Translations under genes and position numbers: made by a program
Part shown: positions 1 to 7,393 of the stretch, piece after piece
Numbering within the stretch: position 1 is the first letter of the stretch
Layout: each line of letters starts with the position of its first letter
Source: Thalassiosira profunda
Taxonomy: Eukaryota; Bacillariophyta; Thalassiosirophyceae; Thalassiosirales; Thalassiosiraceae
Length of the DNA stretch: 10,087 bases
NCBI GenBank assembly: GCA_036939355.1
Contig: JALLAP010001571.1
Location: forward strand, 1 to 10,087
Direction of reading: 5' to 3'
The notes under the pieces: generated by a model
Databases searched by the model: none
Seen by the model: the letters and a program-made list of their open reading frames with translations, nothing else
What the model was told of the DNA's origin: nothing

Positions 1-3000
1 TTGACCGATGAGTTGTGACGATTCACAACGTACTGCAGCGATGGAAGGATGCCGCGGAGAACAGTCTTTGCATCTGGTTCAGATGTTGGCGTCTGGTGGC
101 GAGCCGTTTCAATGGAAAAGAGGGTCCTGGATTCGTCGGCGTTGGATGTCTGCTGGTGCCTGGCGATGTTCTCCTTGGCGAGAAAGACCAAAGAAGTCTC
201 TGGAATGGCGAGGGACTGCAGGTCGTGTATGCGGTTCAACCGGGCGCATTCCAGGATGCCAGAGACCTCCCGATTGATGCCCTCGCTTGTAACTCCCTTG
301 TACATCCTGCGAGGAGTGGGGGCGAGGCCGAATCAGCGCATGAAACCCATGCACGCAAGATAGAGATAAAACGAGCTTACCAGTCCCAGGCAACAGAGAA
401 GCAGAGGACCTCAGTCTTGACGCCTTTCCTCTCGAGTTCTGTAAGTACCTCCTGACGGAGGTCAGCGTGGCAATCCGTGGGGCGCAACGGCGCAGGCGCC
501 AACTTTCGAAACGCATGCAGCCGCCCCTTGTTGATGTGCACGAGTTGGCCGGGCTTCAAGACAAAAACTGATGGATAGTACCTGCAAGAGAATTGAGCGC
601 ATGGTTAGGATGTCGGCTGTTGACACAGGGAAATTCATTGTCTTTTGGGCTCACTGCATGCTTTTGCACTTCTCGATGGCGGCTTTGCTTGGCCAGCCAG
701 GTTGAGTCCCCTGCATGTGATGTCGAATAGCAAGATTAGAGCGCCGTTCAAGCGAGAGACGAGCCAATTATCAACGCGGATGCGGAATCAAGATACTCAC
801 CAAGCCATCGCGATGGGGCAAGCCGTACAGCGTGCTATGAGGTTCGGATGTGCCTGTCAAGAGATTGAGCGCGTGGCATTTGTGCCTTTCCGTCAGCCGT
901 CGGAGCATGACCACCTCGTTGTATCCCGAGAGACACAAATGCCCAGAGTCAACCGTGCCCTACGATCGAAGGAAGACACATTCGAGTCAGACTGGAGTCA
1001 AATCAAGATGCGAACGAGTCGACATAGAACTTACGTGTCCATCTTGGTGAAAATGCGTGAAGGAACACGGCGGAGTAATGTACCTAAAGCAGAGAAATCG
1101 AACGAGTGAGTGCCGAAGCATGAGACAGTACGAAGTTGACTTGGACACTTACAGGTTGGGCCCCATGAACGGTCGGCCGTTGGCATTGATCTGCAAAATG
1201 GACCACACATCTCGTAAGCGAGGGCAAAGCAGCAACTGTCACAGATAACCACGCGAACTCACCGCATTCATCATGCAATGCGAGCCTCCCGGAAGGATCT
1301 CTGGAAGCTTGAAGTTCCGCTGGAGGTCTTCGAACGCTCGGGGCAACAGCTTTGGCAGATCCACGTCGATCATGTAGAGAGACTCCTTGNCGCTGGAGGT
1401 CTTCGAACGCTCGGGGCAACAGCTTTGGCAGATCCACGTCGATCATGTACTGCAAAAGGAAGTTGGACAGAGGACAGGAGGACAGAAAGGGAGGTCAGAA
1501 ACTCGAGGAGGAGGAGATATGAGCAAAGCGAAGAACTTACGAGAGACTCCTTGTCCACGTTGACCGACTTTGTGTCTCCGTCGCTGTCCACAAAGGTGAA
1601 CTCTTCGTTGGGAGTCTCTGCATTCGCTTCAGCGCCATCGGCTTTCGCTTTCTTGACCGATTGGCGTTGGTCTAGATAACGAAAGTAGTCCGCCACCTTC
1701 ATGCTGTACCAGCCCTCCTTTTCCTTTGGCTGCCCATTCGGTTGCTGATCGATGTCGCCCTCCTGAGCAGCTTCGAACCCACGAAACTTGTGGTGAAAAT
1801 CCTGTCCAATGCACCCCTCAATGTAGTTCCTAGACCAAATTGTCGGGTTGATTGATTCGGCAAGGCCGTCCGATATCACCGTGATGTCGTCCCTCTCCAT
1901 CATCCGATAGAGGAAGGCTTCGTCTTTGGGATCCACTTTGATCTGCCCAACCTGGCCGCCCCGGGTAAAGTCGGCCCGGAGGACACGCGATGTTTCGTCA
2001 AACGACCAATCGCAATGGCCCGTCGAAGGCAGGTGCGGCAATGGCGGTGCGGAGGGAAGGGGTTGCAGCTGTCCGGGCGGGGTCGGAGCGAGCATGTTCG
2101 GAACGGCGTCCTCGCGTATCTCAGTCAACTGCTGCTTGGAGCCTCCTGGAAAAGGAGGGTTGTGAAACCTCCAGGCAGACTCTTCTTCGAATGTATCTTG
2201 AGATGGGCGGTCGGAGAGGTCCTTCAACAGCTGTTCCGTCTCCTTCTCGAGCTTGGTAATGTTGGACTCTACTGCTGACTGCGCGGCAGCGGCAGCAATC
2301 ACTGCCGCATTGCCCTTTTTCGCAGCACTGTCCGGGGCGCCGCCTTCATCTTCATCCCCATCGAAGCTCGTGTGCTCCTGCAGATACTGTCTTGCCTTGA
2401 GGGCGGATTGCCTCTTTGGACGCCCAGCGTCGTTCCCGGCATCGACAGGCTGTGCAACACCGCTTTCACGCGCTGCGTCGTCTCGTTTCATTCGCTTCGC
2501 CTTGGGGAGCGCGAGCTCCGTTGCATTCGTCTCCACCGTCGCATGCGCAGCATTGGCGCTCCTGTTCCGCTTGGCGTTTGCACCAGTAGTTGCGGCTGCT
2601 TTGGGTTTGGACGGCAACGGGCCGGGAATGCGTTCATCTCGGTCTTTGCGATGCACCGGATCGTTCGATGCAGATTCTCCGCCCCACTCGTCATGCGATG
2701 CCTTCCTATTTCTGAAATGCCATCTTATTGCTGGGGAAGCGAAGCGGGGGCAAGGCGTGAGCTTGTGACCATACACGAAGACGACAGAATGATACACGAC
2801 AACGTACTCTTCAGAGCTCCCTCATCATCTACCTCTATGTAGCTGGTTGGCGAATTGCGTTTGAAGATTATGCCTCCCCTCTTCTTCAGCATTCGAAGCA
2901 CTTCATTCGCAATGCCCTCGTCTACGGTCGACGCATACCCCATTTCCTTGAAGCGTGCAAACATTAACGCCTTGTATCCAGAATCTTTGTCGAAGTGGAG

Positions 3001-6000
3001 ATAGACATCGTTTGAGTTCCTGTGTACGTGGCAGCAGGGAGGAAATGTTGAGGCTGAAATCGAGGAGGAACACGAAACATCATTGCACGTCAATTGGCGC
3101 TCACCCAGTTGCAGCTCCTATTTCAGCAAGCTTCTCTGCCTCTGATGTGGATCGTTTCGCCCTCTTCTTTGATGAGGCGGCAGCTGCATTCTTGCTTGCC
3201 AACGGAGCAACGCCTCGAGAAGAGCTGATGATCGCAGTCTCCTCCACAGCGCATTTCCCCTTCCTCGACGACGCGTTTCCCTTCGTTCCAGTATTTGCGC
3301 TCTCACCATCCAGATATCGCCTCGCCTCCGCCATGCTCCGAAATTGCTTGCCCTCGGGGCTGAAGTAGTATTTATCCTCCTTGGTGGCGCCGTCCTTGGC
3401 ATTCTTCCTTGCGACCTTCTTTTTCGTCCACCCAACGCCAAGATCCTCGCAAGGCTCAGCACCAACCGGCGACAGTCCCTTTGGGGGGTGCTTACCCTTC
3501 TTCGTCGGAGATGCTGCAGCTGCGTTCTTCTTCGAGGGCCAAGCAGCACCAATAGAGGTTGGATCATCAGACTTCAGCCCCTTGTGGACCCAAGTCCCAC
3601 CGTGCTCCCCCATCAGCCTTTCTCGAATCTCCGGCTGGAGTTTCGTAATCATTGCAGCGTACTGTTCGCACTCCTCGACTGTTCTTTCAGGTAGAAATTC
3701 GTTGACAACGAGCTCCCAGATGCCCCATCCATGAGCAATACACCCCTGCTCGAACGCTCGGATTTCGTTCTTAGAAAATGGATCGATATTGCAGGCGCCT
3801 TTCCTTTTCTTCTTGGAAAAGGCTCGTTGCCTCGCCAGCGCCTCCTGTACCAGCATGTCCTGCCCTTGTAAGGCCATGAAACTTTGGGGCTTTTGCCTCT
3901 TCCTTCCGGGCCTGGATGATCCACAATTCATCGTCTCTTCGTCGTCAAGAAGGGAGACTACTTCTGTCGGCAACTTTTTGGTGGAATCCAATGGAGTCTT
4001 CTCATTCTCGCCATCCCATTCTCGAGCCGACTGGTTTCTGCCTCTCATGTGTCCCCTTATTGCTGAAAGGAGAGAGTTGCGCTTCGTTAGTGCAAACATC
4101 AAAGTTACTTCTGAAATGTGCAATCGACACAAGGCCAACGTACCTTTCAGAGCTGCCTCATCATCTGCCTCCTCATATTGAGCGCCGCCACGCGACAGTC
4201 GTAAGATTCGGCCGCCCCTTTTCTTCAACGCTTGCAGCACTTCAGTCACAGCGCTCTCGGGCACGTTCCTGGACCCCCGGCCCAGCTTCTTGAATCGTGC
4301 AAACATCAACGCCTTGTACTCTAGATCTTTGGTCATGCTCAGGAAGACATCATTTGGTTTAAACTCGATGGGATCAAGCCACTCTTTCGAGGTTGCGTTC
4401 CTTCGCCCCATGTGGCTTCTTATTACTGAAGCGAGAGAGGAAGATATGAGATTTGATTCCAAGAAAGTAGAGCGATGAGACAAGACAACTCACTCTCCAA
4501 TGCCGCATCATCGTTTATTTCCTCGTGTTCGTGGCCATGAGGGTTAGTCACTTTGAATATTCTGCCCCCCCTTTCCTTCAATGCCTGAAGCACTTCATTC
4601 ACCCTCGTCTCGTCCACGTTTTGGCCACGTCCCAGCTCCTTGAAATGAGCATACATCAAATCCTTGTATTCGCGATCTTTTTTCATGTTCAGAAAGGCAT
4701 CCTTCTCGCTGTACTTGGTGGTATGCTCCATTGGATCATGCCACTCTCGAGACGTTTCGCCCCTGCGCTGAATGTGTTTCTTGATCACTGAAAGAAGGAA
4801 TAGGTGATGTGTAAGAGGGCCAATCATGCAGAGAAACACACATTGGGCCGAAAAGTCGAATGGATCACTCACTCTCCAAAGCCGCAACGTCTCCGATCTC
4901 GTCGTGGATATCACTGTGGGGGTTTAGGACTTTGAAGAATCTCCCCCCTTTCTTCTTCAGCGCTTGAAATACTTCATTCGCAACACTCTCGTCTACTCTC
5001 GACCCGAGCCCCAGCTTCTTGAATTGTGCAAACATCAACGACTTGTATCGAGGGTCTTTGATGAAGTTGAGAAAGACATCATTTGGCGTGTACTCTGGCT
5101 TCTGCTCAGTGGCATTCGGATTGTGCCAGACTTGATGCGAGTCATTCCTCCGTTTAAAGTGTCCCCGTATTGCTGGAGGAGAGAAGCACGTATTTGTGAG
5201 ATTGTGAGGATAAAACTAGAGATGGGTGGGAAGAAACAACGTACCTTTTAGAGCTGCTGAATCATCTGCCTCTTCGTACTCGTTGCCGCCACGCGAATGT
5301 CGGAATATTCGGCCTCCCCCCCTCTTCAATTCGTCGAGCACTTCTTTCACAACGCTCTCTTCTACTTTGGCGCCAAGCCCGAGCTTCCTGAATTGAGCAA
5401 ACATCAACGCCTTGTACCCAGGGTCTTTCTTGATATTGAGATAGACATCTTTTCCTGAGTGCTCCTCTGTGAGGCCAACAGATGATGGGGCGTCGTTCTC
5501 GTAACGTTTCGTGGTGTGGTTGCGAGCATCGTCCGGTGGCAGCGCAGTCGATGCAGGTTTGAGATTGGCAGCCGGGTCGCTCTCCTGAACTCCTCCCTCC
5601 TTTTGGTAAGAAGGAGAGTATTCGAGCAGGTCAAAGGTCTTCTTCTGTGAGGGCACCGCTGTCCCACGCAAAGCAGCAGCACTTCCCACCTCTGCTGAAT
5701 CTTTTGCTGCATTCTGTCCATCGCCGGAAGATTTGTCTGAGGAGGACGTAGCCACGCCATTCATTTGCGAGTCCACGTCCCCACTGTGATTCAGCTTCCC
5801 TTCTCCCACTTCCGCAGACTGGTCTTCATCAGCGGCTGAATCGCCTTCCAGTTTCACCAATGTCTTCCCGCGTGGAGGCAGTTTGGCGGGTACCTCAGTG
5901 GCCGTCGGCTCGAGCTTTGCAGAGGCGTGATCCGTTGATATCTTGTAAACGCTCGCTTCCCCTCCGCCCACTGCACTTGCTAAAGCTGGCTCCGGCGCGC

Positions 6001-6415
6001 CATTTCCTTGAGGCGCTTCGCCTCCAGTGTGGTCAGCTCCTGTTTCTCCCCCCTCTAGATCTTCCGGAGGGGAGCGACCAGCATTTGACTGTGTCTCAGC
6101 AGCTCCTGGATCATCCTTTGGCTCCGTTGGTTTCGTCTCCGCGCGCGGGGGTATATTGGAATGCACCCCATCATCATTGGACGCACTGTTCGACGTTCCC
6201 CCAGAGGTAACAGCTGGACAATTCCCGCTCTCCCCCGCCAATGATTTCTGCCCAACATGGTCCATCTTCGGTGATGAGGGCGATACCCCCCGTTCGTCCA
6301 GCTTTCCGGGAACACTCTCCCCAGCTCCGATGCCATTCGTGGCGACCGGCTGCCCACCATCGGGGATTTCCCCTGACGAGGAATCATCGCTGTCGTATCC
6401 ATTCAACAGATCCAT
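1..6415 (-). CDS. Multidomain chromatin protein: DUF6824-like repeats, SANT, MBD-like and JmjC domains (3' end outside window)
   Basis: Predicted nuclear protein joining putative DNA/chromatin-reading modules to a JmjC Fe(II)/2-oxoglutarate dioxygenase, so probably a histone lysine demethylase or hydroxylase; the substrate is unknown. Exons read leftward: 6415-5245, 5172-4873, 4787-4494, 4425-4144, 4062-3105, 3019-2808, 2730-1541, 1376-1263 (first 59 nt duplicated at 1449-1391), 1190-1153, 1083-1035, 959-801, 710-655, 581-381, 306-1. Every junction is GT-AG, keeps phase, and the joined frame stays open for about 1,776 codons. The start has a purine at -3 and G at +4 (AAAATGG). Residues 1-320 are Ser/Gly/Glu/Asp-rich and probably disordered. 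Repeats lie at about 321-390, 421-490, 519-588, 613-682 and 1005-1072; SANT about 776-825; MBD-like about 887-935; basic stretches (e.g. KAKRMKRDD) in exon 7; JmjC from about 1470. The exon chain and JmjC call are strong, the repeat-family name moderate. An alternative is two adjacent genes, but no internal stop or promoter-like break supports that. Confidence 0.88.
306..1376 (-). other. JmjC dioxygenase domain of the chromatin protein
   Basis: Seven small exons encode the cupin-type catalytic core. The motif HFHQDG in exon 1083-1035 supplies the first two iron ligands (His1532 and Asp1534 in this model). The third is the His of KGRLHAF in exon 581-381 (His1630), which follows the typical segment VLKPGQLVHIN. 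Flanking blocks such as GPNLYITPP, DSGHLCLSGYNEVVMLRR and FSVAWDWMYKGV match what I recall of algal JmjC proteins. A preceding block in exon 7 (WSRNYIEGCIG, then GWYSMKVADYFRYL) looks like the usual N-terminal part of the fold. The iron-binding triad is intact, so the domain is predicted to be catalytically competent; specificity (histone lysine or another protein) cannot be read from sequence. Confidence 0.88.
1318..1449. repeat. 59-bp exact duplication around a contig join (single N at 1390)
   Basis: Positions 1318-1376 and 1391-1449 are identical (59 of 59) and both hold the start of JmjC exon 8. The right copy is preceded, in the sense of the gene, by a normal intron (1540-1450). The left copy is joined directly to 13 nt (1377-1389) identical to the end of exon 7 (1541-1553). 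This is best read as two overlapping contigs placed end to end with one N, not as a real tandem duplication. The gene model uses one copy. Confidence 0.85.
2808..3012 (-). repeat. DUF6824-like repeat 5, separated from the others
   Basis: Fills exon 3019-2808 downstream of the SANT and MBD-like region. It begins NDVYLHFDKDSGYKALMF, then VLRMLKKRGGIIFK and YIEVDDEGALK, which agrees well with the W/Y-x-E-V-x-D tail of DUF6824. The exon enters in phase 2 and leaves in phase 1, unlike the symmetric exons of repeats 2-4. The same I-R-x-H-x-x-R linker follows in the next exon (IRWHFRNRK). Confidence 0.72.
3305..3451 (-). other. MBD-like (methyl-CpG-binding type) segment
   Basis: Residues about 887-935. 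The run LGVGWTKKKVARKN, then DKYYFSPEGKQFRSMAEARRYL, follows the core MBD pattern G-W...R...Y-Y-x-P-x-G-K-x-F-R-S...E-x-x-x-Y-L. The usual Asp of D-x-Y-Y is present (EDKYYFSPEGK). The fold is inferred from this motif only. Binding to methylated cytosine is not assured, because many MBD-like domains bind unmethylated DNA or protein. Confidence 0.65.
3635..3784 (-). other. SANT/Myb-like domain
   Basis: Residues about 776-825 of the chromatin protein, within exon 4062-3105. The segment FSKNEIRAFEQGCIAHGWG, then W-x-x-V...ERTVEECEQYAA, shows the spacing of a SANT/Myb helix-turn-helix: an acidic/aromatic first helix, the GWG-x-W turn, and a third helix after an R-T pair. SANT domains usually bind histone tails or DNA in chromatin complexes. 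The second and third conserved tryptophans of Myb are partly replaced (Tyr in helix 3), which favours SANT over a DNA-binding Myb repeat. Confidence 0.65.
4144..4354 (-). repeat. DUF6824-like repeat 4 (own exon)
   Basis: Carried by the 282-nt symmetric phase 1-1 exon 4425-4144. It begins NDVFLSMTKDLEYKALMF and contains VTEVLQALKKRGGRILR and YEEADDEAALK. Its donor (TGAAAG/gtacgttg) matches that of repeat 1, and both carry a Ser-Arg-Gly-Gly stretch before the acidic tail. Repeats 1 and 4 therefore look like one pair and 2 and 3 like another. Confidence 0.75.
4494..4704 (-). repeat. DUF6824-like repeat 3 (own exon)
   Basis: Carried by the 294-nt symmetric phase 1-1 exon 4787-4494. It begins KDAFLNMKKDREYKDLMY and contains VNEVLQALKERGGRIFK and EEINDDAALE. 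The donor motif TTGGAGA/gtgagt is the same as in the repeat 2 exon, suggesting these two exons are among the most recently duplicated. Confidence 0.75.
4873..5083 (-). repeat. DUF6824-like repeat 2 (own exon)
   Basis: It occupies most of the 300-nt exon 5172-4873, a symmetric phase 1-1 exon. It begins NDVFLNFIKDPRYKSLMF and contains VANEVFQALKKKGGRFFK, the copy closest to the DUF6824 GGRFLK signature. The exon opens with the linker AIRGHFKRRN, whose I-R-x-H-x-x-R-R pattern recurs at the head of every following repeat exon. Confidence 0.75.
5245..5455 (-). repeat. DUF6824-like repeat 1 (end of exon 1)
   Basis: A module of about 70 residues closing exon 1. It begins KDVYLNIKKD, continues with YKALMFAQF and EVLDEL, then GGRIF, and ends in the acidic block EYEEADDSAALK. 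The donor (AAAAG followed by gtacgt) sits inside the last codon in phase 1. This matches the C-terminal half of DUF6824 (GGRFLK, then W/Y-x-E-x-x-D-x-x-A), but the usual GRGG...HxGN block is replaced by a Lys/Asp/Tyr-rich stretch. Confidence 0.72.
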
Positions 6416-6430
6416 TTTACTGATGGGGCG

Positions 6431-6733
6431 CTAGATGGTCCATGTGGATTTGCAAGAAAAATAATGCAAAGGAGGGCATAAAGTGTGAGGTGCCATGCAC
6501 AAAACACGAGGATAAATGCAGCAGTATGCCCCCATCGGTGGATGTAAATCACTCCAGGGCATAAGGTCTTGCAGCTCCCTCCACTCACGTTGTTTCTTCA
6601 CTGCAACTCCGAGCAGATGTTCCGAGACAATATATGTCCTCTTCCTCCCCACGCCTGCCGATGGCCGGACCAGAGGACAGCGCGGCGTGGGCGACGCAAG
6701 ATTCAGAGCAGCAGCAGAAGTCGCCACCACCAC
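6431..6733 (-). promoter_or_regulatory. Possible 5' leader of the chromatin gene, with uORF and leader intron
   Basis: An ATG at 6733 opens a frame that meets a strong donor (CAAC/gtgagt, intron from 6588). A possible acceptor (catctag) ends at 6431. If this intron is used, the uORF has 52 codons and ends in TAA one base before the main ATG at 6413-6415. It does not join in frame with the main protein. The acceptor has a weak pyrimidine tract, so intron and uORF are tentative. The unspliced frame of 100 codons resembles no family I know. Confidence 0.25.
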
Positions 6734-6934
6734 ACTCAGCTCTGCGCTTCCTGTCGGGGGTCTACAAATAATAGTCGACGGCGCTTGTGGTTCCCGAAGC
6801 TGAAGGAAATGACAGCGCGACGCAGTGATGTAGATACAATGTCAGCCAGAAATAAATAACAGAGAGCATTAGCCCCCGAAAATGGAATGAAAGCATTGCA
6901 GGCCGGGCACCGGCGGGCATTTTACCACATAATC

Positions 6935-6946
6935 GGCGCATGCGCC
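6935..6946. promoter_or_regulatory. 12-bp perfect palindrome GGCGCATGCGCC
   Basis: A perfect 12-base palindrome about 520 bp upstream of the chromatin gene start. Its core GCGCATGCGC equals the binding core of animal NRF-1/alpha-Pal. An algal factor using it is not known to me, so a regulatory role is inference from palindromy and position only. Confidence 0.3.
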
Positions 6947-7180
6947 ACGCCCTTGCTGTCAGCTGGTGCCTGACCTCCCCCTCCGCCGACGAGACACATG
7001 AAACACTCACCGCCCTTACTTGCAATACCCCGTGGCTTCAATAGGCCCCCCTCCCCCCACGCGCACCACCGATGACGGGCGACCAGAGGGCGTAGGCGAG
7101 GGTGTTCCTGGGCAACGATGGGAGCAACTTGGTGCGGTGCGCCGAATCCGGAGAGGATCTCGGGTCTGGCGGGGGATGCT

Positions 7181-7243
7181 CCCCGAAACCCCGTTTTTAG
7201 CAATTCAGCAAACATAGTAGGTAGTAAAAACGCTGTTTGGGGG
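7181..7243. repeat. Imperfect inverted repeat (stem-loop)
   Basis: Arms 7181-7199 and 7225-7243 pair at 16 of 19 positions, including eight uninterrupted pairs next to the loop (CGTTTTTA against TAAAAACG). The spacer is 25 bp. It lies about 150 bp beyond the transporter stop codon, so it could fold in the 3' untranslated region or be the remnant of a small transposon. No target-site duplication was found. Confidence 0.4.
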
Positions 7244-7393
7244 GCTAGGAAGATATTTCGTCGGGGGTCGCCCGCCTACTCTTCTGGAGGAGGTTTTTTT
7301 CCCGTGAAGGAGGCGAAGTGTTGGTTTGCACCAAAAGGCCCAGCCAAGACATCCAGTAGATGCGTCGGTGGAGCATTGATGCCTCTGAGATAG

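Larger units (their letters stand above)
6734..7393. other. Intergenic spacer without a recognisable gene
   Basis: This stretch lies between the stop of the transporter gene and the leader of the chromatin gene. Open frames here are short, lack recognisable domains and do not link by good splice sites. It should hold the 3' untranslated region of the transporter (right part) and the promoter of the chromatin gene (left part). No tRNA or other structured RNA gene was recognised. Two local structures are listed separately: a palindrome at 6935 and an inverted repeat at 7181. Confidence 0.6.

Noticed and set aside
1318..1449. Real tandem duplication of a JmjC exon fragment
   Set aside because: The two copies are 100% identical, meet at an N, and one has a spliced boundary, which indicates an assembly overlap.
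2253..2768. 171-codon Ala/Ser-rich open frame on the plus strand
   Set aside because: Antisense to exon 2730-1541, whose frame has clear linker, basic and JmjC-leading segments and splices correctly at both ends.
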